64,000 bases of DNA from Flavobacterium solisilvae (GTDB taxonomy: Bacteria; Bacteroidota; Bacteroidia; Flavobacteriales; Flavobacteriaceae). The notes under the pieces are model-generated. The model ran no database searches, had not been told where the DNA came from, and worked only from the letters and a program-made list of their open reading frames with translations. Below, in pieces: positions 6,655 to 15,130 of the stretch. Numbering within the stretch: position 1 is the stretch's first letter; each line of letters begins with the position of its first letter. Made by a program: the position numbers and the translations under genes. The stretch covers positions 124,001 through 188,000 of the forward strand of contig NZ_JAAMPT010000207.1 in the NCBI RefSeq assembly GCF_012911605.1, read 5' to 3'.

Positions 6655-8678
6655 TAATTTGATATAGTTATAGGTAAAGAATAGGAAGTTCTTACTGGTT
6701 TATCATCAATTTTTCCTGGTTTCCATTTAGGAGAATTTTTTAGTATACGAACGGCTTCATCTCCAGTTCCAAAACCCATATCTTTTATTGTTTTTATATT
6801 AGACAATGAACCGTCCGCTTCTACAATAAAACTCATGAAAATTTTTCCTTTTAATTTGTTTTTGGTGATTTCTGCTGGAACTTTATAGTTTTTAGCTATG
6901 TATTTGTAAAAATCATCCATTCCACCTTCAAATTCTGGTTTTTCGGTTAAATCTGCGGTTGAATGCATTTCGTTGTTGGATGCAGATTTTGGTTCTAATT
7001 TTTCACCGTTTTTATTTATTCGATTTCCATATCGGTCAAAATAGTCTATTTCACCATTGTTGTCAGTAACATAAAAGCAGGTTTCATTATTAATTTTTAT
7101 GTAGCCATTTTTATGTTTAGTTTTTCCATCGGTTTGAAAAGAACCTTTTTCATTAAAGTATTTATCTTCAATTTTTTCATAAATATTTCCGTTAATTGCT
7201 ACTTTTTCTATTGCTTTTTTTGATTTTTTAATTGTGTCATTTTCTTTAGTTGTTGCTTCAGCTTTTACAGAAGACTTTTCATTTGGCATTAACATTAGTG
7301 CTTTTCCATCTTTCCAAATTATAATTTCATCGCCAGGATATTTTTTAATTTGTTTTCCCATATTGTTTTTTTCAAAATATGGTTGGGTATAAAACCAATA
7401 TTGAAAAGGTTGTGGATGTTTTTTTGTTCGAGCATTTTTTAGGATTACGCTTCCCGAATAATGTGCAAAATCTTTTGGTTTATATTTGTTTAACTCATTG
7501 TTTGGAACATTTTTCCCATCTATCCATATTGCAAATTTCTTTGAATTTTTAAAATCGTTCATTTCTCGTATTGATGGTGATTTTTTTTCAAAAGGCTTTT
7601 GCATGCCAAGTAGTAAAGAAATTTCAATTTCTTTCTTTTCGTCTTCTGTAAGTTCTTCGTATTTTTTATCAAAAATTAATTTTCCATTTTTATTTTCATA
7701 ATATTTGAAGCGAACACCTTTAAAATATTCTTCGGGATTAATGTTTTTGTCTTTTTTATTTATTGTACTTGCAATTGTTTGTTCTTCAGCTTTTTCTGTT
7801 TTGATAGGCTTTGTTTTCTCTTGTGCTACAATTTCTACACAGAAAAAATAAATCATCCCAACCAATATGGGTAAAATTGCGACTTTTTTTAGCAAAGCCA
7901 ATGTTTTTGAAGTGTTTTTAGTCATCATGATTAATCGTTTTTTGGTTACTTGATAGTTAAGATTACTGGTTAGGAAAACGTGATTGATACTGTTTTTTTG
8001 TAATAATAAAGTTTGATAAAACGGAACATTATCACAGGATTTTATCACTTCTTCGTCAGCAAGGAATTCGTGGTTAAGTTGAATAGCTTTTTTGTAGAAA
8101 TAAAACAACGGATTGAACCAAAAAATGGTTTTCAGCGTTTCAATAAATAGTATGTCGAACGTATGTTTTTGCGTTACGTGAACCAATTCATGCGTGTATA
8201 ATTCATCTTCGATATTTCTGCTATTATAGTCGTCAAAATTGATAAAAATGGAATTCCAAAACGTGTGCGGAAGTACTTTTTCGTCCAATAAAACCAAATT
8301 GGCATTTTGATATTTTACCGATGGATTTGACTTGGTTTTTGAAATAAGTTCCAAAAGATTTTTGCCAAAACGGATGAAAAATCCAAATGTGATTAAACCA
8401 TATAAACTCCAAATGATTAAAGGTAAAACCGAAGTTTCTTCTTCTACAAAAACCGCTTGACTAGGAATTAATCCTTCAACCATAACGGTTTCTGAAACTT
8501 CAACGGGAATTTCTTTTATGATTTCGAAGTTTAAAAACGGAATTAGCAATGAAATCACTATCGAGCTTAATAAATAAAATCTATTGAAGTGATGCATTTT
8601 TTCTTTTTCCAAAAGCAAATGATATGCAGCAAGAAATAGGGTTAAACAAACCGATGATGTTATAATAAAGTCTATCAT
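6654..8678 (-). CDS. BlaR1-type M56 peptidase fused to a C-terminal TonB domain
   Basis: The 674-residue protein has three N-terminal membrane segments (about 2-24, 34-51, 85-105), a zinc-protease motif HELVH at residues 163-167 with a downstream NHEFLADEEV that supplies a third ligand, and a fourth membrane segment near 265-285, as in M56 (BlaR1/MecR1) peptidases. A long periplasmic region with FNEKGSF/GNIYEKI-type repeats follows, then a TonB C-terminal domain at about 585-670 (FEGGMDDFYKYIAKNYK, then VPAEI and WKPGKIDDKPV). It probably senses an envelope signal and cleaves or inactivates the BlaI-type repressor encoded directly upstream; ATGA overlap with that gene supports coupling. The ligand is unknown; no beta-lactamase is adjacent. 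Confidence 0.87.
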   Translation of the reverse strand: MIDFIITSSVCLTLFLAAYHLLLEKEKMHHFNRFYLLSSIVISLLIPFLNFEIIKEIPVEVSETVMVEGLIPSQAVFVEEETSVLPLIIWSLYGLITFGFFIRFGKNLLELISKTKSNPSVKYQNANLVLLDEKVLPHTFWNSIFINFDDYNSRNIEDELYTHELVHVTQKHTFDILFIETLKTIFWFNPLFYFYKKAIQLNHEFLADEEVIKSCDNVPFYQTLLLQKNSINHVFLTSNLNYQVTKKRLIMMTKNTSKTLALLKKVAILPILVGMIYFFCVEIVAQEKTKPIKTEKAEEQTIASTINKKDKNINPEEYFKGVRFKYYENKNGKLIFDKKYEELTEDEKKEIEISLLLGMQKPFEKKSPSIREMNDFKNSKKFAIWIDGKNVPNNELNKYKPKDFAHYSGSVILKNARTKKHPQPFQYWFYTQPYFEKNNMGKQIKKYPGDEIIIWKDGKALMLMPNEKSSVKAEATTKENDTIKKSKKAIEKVAINGNIYEKIEDKYFNEKGSFQTDGKTKHKNGYIKINNETCFYVTDNNGEIDYFDRYGNRINKNGEKLEPKSASNNEMHSTADLTEKPEFEGGMDDFYKYIAKNYKVPAEITKNKLKGKIFMSFIVEADGSLSNIKTIKDMGFGTGDEAVRILKNSPKWKPGKIDDKPVRTSYSLPITISN

Positions 8679-9046
8679 TTTTTCTTTTTTTGAAGTTGAA
8701 CGTCAATGATTTTTTTGAGTTCTTCCAATTCTTTTTCCGATAAATTGGTTTCGGTGGTGAAAAAGGAAGCAAACTGTGATGCCGAATTATCAAAGAAATT
8801 TTTAATTAATCCGTTAACGTGTTTCGAGAAATAATCCGATTTTTTGACTAATGGATAATATTCACGGGAATTACCAAACTCGTTGTAAGCAACAAATTTC
8901 TTATCAATCATTCGTTTCAAAAGCGTGGCAACGGTTGTTGTTGCAGGTTTTGGTTCAGGATAAGCTTCGAGTAAATCTTTCATAAAAGCTTTTTCCATTT
9001 TCCATAAATGTTCCATTACTTGTTCTTCGGCATTAGATAATTGCAT
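8675..9046 (-). CDS. BlaI/MecI/CopY family transcriptional repressor
   Basis: The 123-residue protein is a typical BlaI-type winged-helix repressor: LSNAEEQVMEHLWKMEKAFMKDLLEAYP at the start, the recognition-helix region TTTVATLLKRMIDKKFVAYNE near residues 37-57, then a wing (GNSREYYPLV) and a C-terminal dimerisation helix region with FFTTETNLSEKELEELKKII. Two operator palindromes with the TACAnnTGTA core lie just upstream (9068-9110) and overlap its promoter, which points to autorepression of the blaI-M56 operon. The gene ends in an ATGA overlap with the M56 gene. Confidence 0.93.
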   Translation of the reverse strand: MQLSNAEEQVMEHLWKMEKAFMKDLLEAYPEPKPATTTVATLLKRMIDKKFVAYNEFGNSREYYPLVKKSDYFSKHVNGLIKNFFDNSASQFASFFTTETNLSEKELEELKKIIDVQLQKKKK

Positions 9047-9067
9047 TTCTATATTTTTAGAATTAAC

Positions 9068-9110
9068 TCTACAAATGTAGAATAAAAAATCAATTCTACA
9101 AGTGTAGAAT
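9068..9110 (-). promoter_or_regulatory. blaI-M56 operon promoter with two BlaI operators
   Basis: TCTACAAATGTAGA (9068-9081) and ATTCTACAAGTGTAGAAT (9093-9110, perfect 18-base palindrome) both hold the TACAnnTGTA core of BlaI/MecI operators, centres 27 bases apart. Read on the minus strand, the first contains TACATTTG (-7 box, TAnnTTTG) and the second contains TTG 19 bases upstream of it (-33). Each operator therefore covers one promoter element. Confidence 0.85.
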
Positions 9111-9131
9111 ATAAATTTAACATTTTGATAA

Positions 9132-9168
9132 AAAAAATCCGCTTACTCAATTAAGAATAAACGGATTA
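9132..9168 (-). terminator. Weak terminator after the M20 dipeptidase gene
   Basis: AATCCG at 9137-9142 pairs with CGGATT at 9163-9168 with interrupted pairing between; the minus strand then runs into a T tract (plus 9131-9137). It lies 24 bases after the stop codon at 9192. Confidence 0.5.
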
Positions 9169-9191
9169 ATAATTTGCGAATTTGCGGTTAA

Positions 9192-10580
9192 CTATTTAGA
9201 AAGTTCCACAAAGTATTTATAAAACAACGGAATAGTTTCAATTCCTTTTAAGTAATTGAAAATTCCAAAATGCTCGTTTGGCGAGTGAATGGCATCGCTG
9301 TCAAGACCAAATCCCATCAAAATAGTTTTGGATTTCAACTCTTTTTCAAATAAAGCGACAATTGGAATACTTCCACCAGAACGAACCGGAATAGCCTGAA
9401 CACCAAAGGTTTCTGTGTAAGCTTTATTAGCAGCTTGATAACCAATGCTGTCGATTGGCGTTACATAACCTTGTCCGCCGTGATGTGGTGTAACTTTTAC
9501 GGTTACGGCTTTTGGAGCAATGCTTTCAAAGTGTTTTTTGAACAATTCGGTGATTTCTTCCCAATCTTGATTTGGAACTAAACGCATAGAGATTTTAGCA
9601 TAAGCTTTACTAGCAATTACGGTTTTTGCGCCTTCGCCAGTATAACCACCCCAAATTCCGTTTACGTCAAGCGTTGGACGAATGGAATTTCTTTCATTGG
9701 TTGAATAACCAGTTTCGCCATAAACATCAGCGATATCAAGTGCTTTTTTGTAATCGTCTTCGCTGTATGGACGTTTTGCCATTTCGGCTCTTTCTTCAGC
9801 GGAAAGTTCTTCTACTTTATCATAAAATCCGGGAATGGTAATGTGATTATTTTCGTCATGAAGCGAAGCAATCATTTTGGTCAACACATTTATCGGGTTG
9901 GCAACTGCGCCACCATAAAGTCCGGAATGTAAATCGCGATTTGGTCCGGTAACTTCTACTTCTACATAGCTTAAACCACGTAAACCTGTTGTAATACTTG
10001 GTTGTGAATTTGAAATCATTCCGGTATCGGAAATTAAAATTACGTCGCAACTTAGTTTTTCCTGATTTCGTTCAACAAACCAACCTAATGATTTTGAGCC
10101 AACTTCTTCTTCGCCTTCAATCATGAATTTTACATTACAAGGCAAATTATTGTTAGCAATCATGTATTCAAAAGCTTTGACATGCATGTACATCTGACCT
10201 TTATCATCGCATGCACCACGAGCAAAAATGGCTCCGTCTGGATGAATTTCAGTGGTTTTAATTACAGGTTCAAATGGTGGTGAAGTCCAAAGTTCCATTG
10301 GATCTGGCGGTTGAACATCATAATGTCCATAAACCAGAACTGTTGGTAGGTTTTTATCGATTATGTGTTCGCCAAAAACAATAGGATAACCTGGCGTTTC
10401 ACAGATTTCTACAAACTGACATCCAGCTTTTTCTAAACTAGCTTTTACAGCTTCTGAAGTATTGATAACATCTTGAGAATAAGCACTATCGGCACTAACG
10501 GATGGAATTTTTAAAAGTTCGATTAATTCATTAATAAAACGTTCTTTGTTTTGTTGAACGTAATTTTTTATGTTGTCCAT
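9192..10580 (-). CDS. M20 family dipeptidase/metallopeptidase
   Basis: I prefer ATG at 10580 (MDNIKNYVQQNKERF, 462 residues) over the in-frame ATG at 10604, because a TAAATTTG box (plus 10602-10609) overlaps the longer start. M20 motifs are all present: VLVYGHYDVQPPDP (zinc ligand H and D), GACDDKGQ (bridging D), MIEGEEEVGS (catalytic and ligand Glu pair), ISDTGM, and a C-terminal AIHSPNEHFGI with the last His ligand. The dimerisation lid domain lies between about residues 200 and 365. The closest known type is the carnosinase-like dipeptidase group, which releases amino acids from dipeptides in the cytoplasm. Monocistronic. Confidence 0.92.
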   Translation of the reverse strand: MDNIKNYVQQNKERFINELIELLKIPSVSADSAYSQDVINTSEAVKASLEKAGCQFVEICETPGYPIVFGEHIIDKNLPTVLVYGHYDVQPPDPMELWTSPPFEPVIKTTEIHPDGAIFARGACDDKGQMYMHVKAFEYMIANNNLPCNVKFMIEGEEEVGSKSLGWFVERNQEKLSCDVILISDTGMISNSQPSITTGLRGLSYVEVEVTGPNRDLHSGLYGGAVANPINVLTKMIASLHDENNHITIPGFYDKVEELSAEERAEMAKRPYSEDDYKKALDIADVYGETGYSTNERNSIRPTLDVNGIWGGYTGEGAKTVIASKAYAKISMRLVPNQDWEEITELFKKHFESIAPKAVTVKVTPHHGGQGYVTPIDSIGYQAANKAYTETFGVQAIPVRSGGSIPIVALFEKELKSKTILMGFGLDSDAIHSPNEHFGIFNYLKGIETIPLFYKYFVELSK

Positions 10581-10646
10581 TTTAATTAAATTGAGTAAGG
10601 TCAAATTTACTTAAAAAAAGAGTTTTAAAAAAATTCGTATTTCATA

Positions 10647-10675
10647 TTTGAAATTGATAATTATTTATATATTTG
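10647..10675 (+). promoter_or_regulatory. tRNA-Leu promoter
   Basis: TTTG at 10647-10650 and TATATTTG at 10668-10675 with a 17-base spacer match the Bacteroidota -33/-7 consensus; the -7 box ends 14 bases before the mature tRNA. Confidence 0.7.
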
Positions 10676-10689
10676 CACTCACAAATTTT

Positions 10690-10771
10690 GCGGGTATGGT
10701 GAAATTGGTAGACATGCCAGACTTAGGATCTGGTGCCGCAAGGCGTGTAGGTTCGAGTCCTATTACCCGCA
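10690..10771 (+). tRNA. tRNA-Leu (anticodon TAG)
   Basis: An 82-base class II tRNA. The acceptor arms GCGGGTA (10690-10696) and TACCCGC (10764-10770) pair perfectly, with discriminator A at 10771. The anticodon stem CCAGA/TCTGG encloses loop CTTAGGA, giving anticodon TAG (reads CUA/CUN). A long variable arm and the T loop GTTCGAGTCC are present. The 3' CCA is not encoded (ACA follows). Confidence 0.96.
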
Positions 10772-10774
10772 CAG

Positions 10775-10805
10775 AAAGCTCAAACGAAAGTTTGGGCTTT
10801 TTTTA
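10775..10805 (+). terminator. tRNA-Leu terminator
   Basis: AAAGCTCAAAC, loop GAAA, GTTTGGGCTTT: an 11-bp stem with one G.T pair followed by a T run, starting four bases after the tRNA. Confidence 0.8.
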
Positions 10806-10973
10806 TTTTTATTGGTTTTTTATCTAGAAAAATTGTAATTATTGCTGAAAATTTGATTTTTATCTTAAAATTGAGCTATTTATCGTTAAAAATTTATTAT
10901 TGAATTCTTTTAGGATAGTTTTACATCGTATTTTACTATGTAACACTTTTGAAGAAGTATCAAATAGAAAAGA

Positions 10974-11714
10974 ATGAACCATAAATCGAATATGATAACG
11001 ATTATACTAGCAATTCTAGGATGTATTTTAATAGCACTAGCCATTTTTATTTATTACAAAGGAAATGGTTCAACGGTTGCTTCGCCTGAAGTAGAAATTG
11101 AATTAGCCAAAAGCAAAAAAGAAATAGAGAAACTAAACAGTGTTCTAAAAAATAAAGAATTAGATTCTAGTGCTTTTTCTCCAAGTGTTGCGTATTCTTA
11201 TCAGAATATGTTGGGTAACAATTTACCGTTGATTGAAATTACCGATTTGGATTTGTCCGATGATAATGGTAAAAAATCAGATAAAAACACCTATGTGCAT
11301 CAATTGAGATTTTATGTTTTTAATGTTGGAAAAAATTCGTTGAAAGATGTAATTGTTTCAATTAAAGATATTTATAATTATACAAAAGATATTAAGAAAA
11401 GTAGCCGAGTTATTGGTCATCATGATGAAGAAGGAATTGATTCTGATGAGCAAGGAATTGGAACGTATGAAAATTTTGAGATAAATACTCTAAATTTAAA
11501 GTCAAGACGATTGGTTTATGCTAGTACGATGCCAAGTAGTTTTGGTGTTGCAGAATATACTTTTAGTGTTGTTGTTGAGTGGAAAGGCGGTTTTTATCAA
11601 ATGGAAATTAGAATAGAAGAATTTGACGGAAAGTTGAAATATCATTACCAATATTTTGATGTAAACGGAAATCCTATCAATTTTGATAAATTGGAACAGG
11701 GAATTAAAAAATAA
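10974..11714 (+). CDS. Unrecognised membrane-anchored protein
   Basis: The 246-residue protein has one N-terminal membrane segment (about residues 7-27, MITIILAILGCILIALAIF), a short coiled coil at about 42-62 (ELAKSKKEIEKLNSVLKNKE), and a ~180-residue soluble domain rich in beta-strand patterns (YVHQLRFYVFNVGKNSLKDVIV; AEYTFSVVVEWKGGFYQMEIRI). I do not recognise a family. The soluble part resembles an Ig-like or C2-like beta sandwich, by residue pattern only. The gene stands alone between the tRNA-Leu and a shared terminator; the ~170 bases upstream (10806-10973) are AT-rich and hold nothing else I can identify. An in-frame ATG at codon 7 is an alternative start. Confidence 0.7.
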   Translation: MNHKSNMITIILAILGCILIALAIFIYYKGNGSTVASPEVEIELAKSKKEIEKLNSVLKNKELDSSAFSPSVAYSYQNMLGNNLPLIEITDLDLSDDNGKKSDKNTYVHQLRFYVFNVGKNSLKDVIVSIKDIYNYTKDIKKSSRVIGHHDEEGIDSDEQGIGTYENFEINTLNLKSRRLVYASTMPSSFGVAEYTFSVVVEWKGGFYQMEIRIEEFDGKLKYHYQYFDVNGNPINFDKLEQGIKK

Positions 11715-11747
11715 AAAAAACGGCTTTCATTTGAAAGCCGTTTTTTT
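11714..11747. terminator. Bidirectional terminator between convergent genes
   Basis: CGGCTTTCA (11721-11729) pairs with TGAAAGCCG (11732-11740), flanked by eight A upstream and seven T downstream, so it serves both the 10974 gene and the DUF885 gene. Confidence 0.85.
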
Positions 11748-11757
11748 GTTGAATTTA

Positions 11758-13524
11758 TTATTTTGCAGTAGAAATCCAATCGTTGATTTTCTTTTCCAAC
11801 AAAGCCAATGGCATTACGCCAGATTCCAATACTTTTTGATGGAAAACTTTAATATCGAATTTGTCTTTCATCTCTGTTTCGGCTTTTTTGCGAAGCTCAA
11901 TGATTTTTAATTGTCCAATTTTATAAGACAAAGCTTGTCCCGGAATTGCCATATAGCGCTCGATTTCGGCAATAATGCTAGCTTCACTTTCAGCTTCGTT
12001 TTCAAGCGAATATTTGATGGCTTGTTCGCGTGTCCAGCCTTTACTGTGTAAACCAGTGTCAACCACTAAACGAATAGCGCGATGCATTTCGCTGCTTAAC
12101 ATTCCAAAATATTGGTATGGATCATTGTATAGACCTAATTCTTTTCCAAGACTTTCGGTGTATAAAGCCCAACCTTCGCCATAAGCACCAAACCAGTTGA
12201 ATTTTCTAAAATCGGGTAAAGCGGTATTTTCTTGTTGCAACGAAATTTGGAAATGATGTCCAGGAATGGCTTCGTGTAAAAACAAATCTTCATCTGCATA
12301 GTAGTTGTAGTTTTTTACATCAGGAATTGGAACATAAAAAGTTCCTGGACGCGAACCATCGGTTGCGCCTTGCATGTATTCAGCACTTGCTGTTTTTTCT
12401 CTAAAAGCTTCTGTTCTTTTTATTTGAAAAGGTGTTTTTGGTTGAAGCGAAAAAAGTTTGTCCACATTTGGCTTGATGATTTTGTGGTATTTTTCAAAAT
12501 TAGCAATCACTTCTTCCGGTTTTTTGAATGGTTTTAATTCGGGTTTATTTCTAACGTAATCAAAAAACTCAATGATTGTTCCAGTAAAACCAACTTGGGT
12601 TTTTACTTTTTCCATTTCCGATTTAATACGAGCAACTTCTTTTAATCCTAATTCGTGAATTTCTTCGGGAGTTTTGGTCGTTGTTGTCCATTGTTTTACT
12701 AGAGATTTATACAATTCATTTCCGCCATTTAAACTTCCAATTCCGCTGGTTGTTCTAGATTTTGGAACATATTCTTCGTTTAAAAATTTTACCATTTTTT
12801 GAAACTGAGGAATAAGTTTTTCAGAAATTGTAGCCGCATATTTTTTAGATAATTCGTCTTTTTGTTGTTGCGTAAATTCGGTTGGGAATTTTTTACAGCT
12901 TGAATAAAATAGATTGTCTTCGGCTTTTGGAGTAATTAATGTTTCAAATTGAGGAACAATTTTTATTGCCAAACTTTTTGGTAAAACTACATTTTTTGCC
13001 ATTCCTTTTTTCATATAAACAATAGCAGAATCAATCCAAACGGTATATAAATCTAATCTTTTATGAAATTTTTCATAATCGTCAACGGTTTTAAAGGGTT
13101 GCGCACTTTCGGCACTGGCTAATTGTCCCATTGTTAAATGCGTTCCGTCAAACTGGTTAATTGGCGTTAAATTTCCGTTTTGTTCCAATAAAGAAATGCC
13201 AACTTCAGCTTCCCATTTGATGATGTTGTAGCTGTTTTTTTCTTCTTCCGAAAGTTTGTCGAAATCAATATTTTTTAATTCGGATAAATATTTTTCAAAA
13301 AAAGCTTTCTTTTTAGAACGATACGCATCAGTCATTTCAAAAACTAATTTGTCGTTTTGTTCGTTTTGACCGTTGAAAGTAGCTTCAAGTGGACTTAATT
13401 CGTTTTTTTCTTTGAAATAGTTCTCGGTTAATGATTTGAAATCCTGTGGTTTTTCATCGGATTTGCAGTTTACAAAAAGTAATGACAAAATTACTATTGC
13501 CGAAAATGAATAAATTTTTCTCAT
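11758..13524 (-). CDS. DUF885 family lipoprotein (putative zinc metallopeptidase)
   Basis: The 588-residue protein starts with a lipoprotein signal (MRKIYSFSAIVILSLLFVNC, lipid Cys20, then KSDEKP). DUF885 hallmarks are present: the zinc-peptidase-like motif HEAIPGHHFQ beginning at residue 417, GEGWALYTESLGKELG downstream with the third ligand Glu, and RLVVDTGLHSKGWTREQAI. Length and order fit the family (about 550-600 residues). The family is predicted to be carboxypeptidase-like metallopeptidases; substrate unknown, location periplasm or outer membrane. Monocistronic, with a terminator shared with the convergent gene. Confidence 0.9.
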   Translation of the reverse strand: MRKIYSFSAIVILSLLFVNCKSDEKPQDFKSLTENYFKEKNELSPLEATFNGQNEQNDKLVFEMTDAYRSKKKAFFEKYLSELKNIDFDKLSEEEKNSYNIIKWEAEVGISLLEQNGNLTPINQFDGTHLTMGQLASAESAQPFKTVDDYEKFHKRLDLYTVWIDSAIVYMKKGMAKNVVLPKSLAIKIVPQFETLITPKAEDNLFYSSCKKFPTEFTQQQKDELSKKYAATISEKLIPQFQKMVKFLNEEYVPKSRTTSGIGSLNGGNELYKSLVKQWTTTTKTPEEIHELGLKEVARIKSEMEKVKTQVGFTGTIIEFFDYVRNKPELKPFKKPEEVIANFEKYHKIIKPNVDKLFSLQPKTPFQIKRTEAFREKTASAEYMQGATDGSRPGTFYVPIPDVKNYNYYADEDLFLHEAIPGHHFQISLQQENTALPDFRKFNWFGAYGEGWALYTESLGKELGLYNDPYQYFGMLSSEMHRAIRLVVDTGLHSKGWTREQAIKYSLENEAESEASIIAEIERYMAIPGQALSYKIGQLKIIELRKKAETEMKDKFDIKVFHQKVLESGVMPLALLEKKINDWISTAK

Positions 13525-13590
13525 AATGGATTGATTAGTAAAGTAAAACTATAGTTTTTTAATGAATTGATTAGTTAACGGAATGATAAA

Positions 13591-13953
13591 TTATCCGTGA
13601 TAAACTCGGGAGAAAATGATTTTTCCATCTTTAATTTCGAGTACTTCGGCTACGAGCATTTCGGGTTCGTTTTCCACAGTTCGGATGTATTCCATAAAAA
13701 CTCTATCCGAATTTGAAGTTAATGACGTTACTTTATAATGCAAACTTGGTAATCGGTCAAAAGCATCTTGCCACCAAGAACGTAAAGCATCTTTTCCAAT
13801 AACTAAACCATTGGTTTCTGGTTGACGGATTTTTAATTTTGGGCTAAAATGTTGTGCTTCGTCATCATATAACGATAAAAGTTTTTCGAGATTATGAGCG
13901 TTGAATGAGGAAAACCAAAGATGTGCAATGGATAAGTTTTTTTCTGTTGACAT
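13591..13953 (-). CDS. SnoaL-like/NTF2 superfamily protein
   Basis: The 120-residue protein has the SnoaL/NTF2 cone-fold pattern: an N-terminal helix AHLWFSSFNAHNLEKLLSLYDDEAQHFSPK, GLVIGKDALRSWWQDAFDRLPSLHYKV in the middle, and strands ending VLEIKDGKIIFSRVYHG. Such proteins are small ligand-binding or isomerase-like domains; nothing here shows a substrate. No signal peptide. It lies 66 bases upstream of the DUF885 gene on the same strand. Confidence 0.85.
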   Translation of the reverse strand: MSTEKNLSIAHLWFSSFNAHNLEKLLSLYDDEAQHFSPKLKIRQPETNGLVIGKDALRSWWQDAFDRLPSLHYKVTSLTSNSDRVFMEYIRTVENEPEMLVAEVLEIKDGKIIFSRVYHG

Positions 13954-14030
13954 ATGTTAATTTATGAATAGTCAATTTGCAAATTTCAATTTCGACTTTA
14001 TTGTTTTGTTAGAAACAATCAAAGCAAAGT

Positions 14031-14084
14031 TTGTCATTCCATAGGAATCTCAAATAGTGTTTTGAGATTCCTACGGAATGACAA
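14031..14084. repeat. Intergenic 24-bp-arm palindrome (CATTCCGTAGGAATCT family)
   Basis: Arms 14031-14054 and 14061-14084 are inverted repeats with one mismatch in 24 bases, separated by 6 bases. Each arm contains ATTCC(A/G)TAGGAAT, itself a small dyad. It sits in the gap between the SnoaL-like gene and the pseudouridine synthase gene. The same arm occurs inside hemW at 1478-1497. Confidence 0.85.
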
Positions 14085-14156
14085 TATTATGGAGGATTTT
14101 AATCAAATAATTAAGAAATGCTTGGTTTTTGTGTATTTCGTAAACGAAATCAACTT

Positions 14157-15056
14157 TTAGATATTTTTCAAATTGATGATTTCTTGTTCTGTAAGGAAAC
14201 GCCAGTTACCGCGAGGTAAATTTTTCTTAGTTAAGCCGGCAAAAGAAACACGGTCAATTTTTAGTACGTCATATTTAAAACTTTCAAAAATAGCACGAAC
14301 TACTTTTACGTTTGGAGTTCTTAGTTTTAAACCAATTTCGGTTTTAGGTTCGTTTTCAATGTAGCTGATTTCGTCAACATAAAGTCGATGTCCATCAAGT
14401 GTTACGCCACCAGAAATTTTTTCTAAATCTTCAAATTTTAAATTTCTGTCCAAAGAAACTTGATAGATTTTTGTTGATTTTTGATTAGGTAAACTGAATT
14501 TTCTAATCATATCGGTATCGTTAGTGAAAACCAATAAGCCAGTGGTGTTTTTATCCATTCTTCCGATAGGTTGAATTTTAGCTTTGGTTGCGGAACGAAC
14601 TAATTCTAAAACGTTTCTATAATCATCATTGTCTTCGTTAGAAGTCGTGAAGTTTTTAGGTTTGTTTAGTAAAATATATTCTTTGCGTTCTGGAGTTAAC
14701 GTTGTTCCATCAAAGTTTACCACATCGCCAGGTTTTACTTTGTAACCCATTTCGGTGATGACTTCGCCGTTTACTTTTACGTTTCCTGATTGAATGTAAA
14801 TGTCGGCATCACGACGTGAACAAACTCCTGAGTTGGAAATGTACTTGTTTAATCGGATGTCGTCAGATTTTAATGGTTTTGGTATATTGTTTACTGGCTT
14901 TGCTGTTTTTTTTGATGCAGCAGAGTCTGTTGTTGGCTTTGCTTTTTTTGGACCTTGCGCACGTTTTGGCATGGCAGGTTTTGGCTTATTCGAGCTTGGT
15001 CGCGAACTATTTGAACGTGAACTGTTTCGTTTGTTATTGCCTTCCTTATTGTTCAT
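14157..15056 (-). CDS. rRNA pseudouridine synthase, RsuA/RluB family
   Basis: The 299-residue protein has a ~65-residue N-terminal extension rich in Asn, Ser, Lys and Pro, an S4 RNA-binding domain at about 67-125 (IRLNKYISNSGVCSRRDADIY, VNGEVITEMG), and the catalytic domain with GRMDKNTTGLLVFTND, in which D168 is the expected catalytic Asp. RsuA/RluB enzymes modify uridines in 16S or 23S rRNA; which site is not decidable from sequence, though RluB-like is usual in Bacteroidota. A minus-strand TATCTTTG box (plus 15074-15081) lies 18 bases upstream of the start, fixing the ATG at 15056. Confidence 0.92.
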   Translation of the reverse strand: MNNKEGNNKRNSSRSNSSRPSSNKPKPAMPKRAQGPKKAKPTTDSAASKKTAKPVNNIPKPLKSDDIRLNKYISNSGVCSRRDADIYIQSGNVKVNGEVITEMGYKVKPGDVVNFDGTTLTPERKEYILLNKPKNFTTSNEDNDDYRNVLELVRSATKAKIQPIGRMDKNTTGLLVFTNDTDMIRKFSLPNQKSTKIYQVSLDRNLKFEDLEKISGGVTLDGHRLYVDEISYIENEPKTEIGLKLRTPNVKVVRAIFESFKYDVLKIDRVSFAGLTKKNLPRGNWRFLTEQEIINLKNI

Positions 15057-15073
15057 GAATTCTAAAATTTAGG

Positions 15074-15081
15074 CAAAGATA
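15074..15081 (-). promoter_or_regulatory. -7 box of the pseudouridine synthase gene
   Basis: TATCTTTG on the minus strand matches TAnnTTTG and lies 17 bases upstream of the ATG. No good -33 TTTG is seen at the usual distance. Confidence 0.5.
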
Positions 15082-15130
15082 CGTATTTCAGAGGCTTATA
15101 TTGTATAATAAAATGCGATGGTTTAAAAAT

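Noticed and set aside
14138-14153. ATTTCGTAAACGAAAT palindrome after the pseudouridine synthase gene
   Set aside because: Short, AT-rich, and without a T tract; too weak to call a terminator or an operator, although it faintly resembles a LacI-type site.
14800-15072. Two plus-strand frames of 80-90 residues opposite the pseudouridine synthase
   Set aside because: They mirror the Ser/Lys/Pro-rich low-complexity N-terminus of the real gene on the minus strand.
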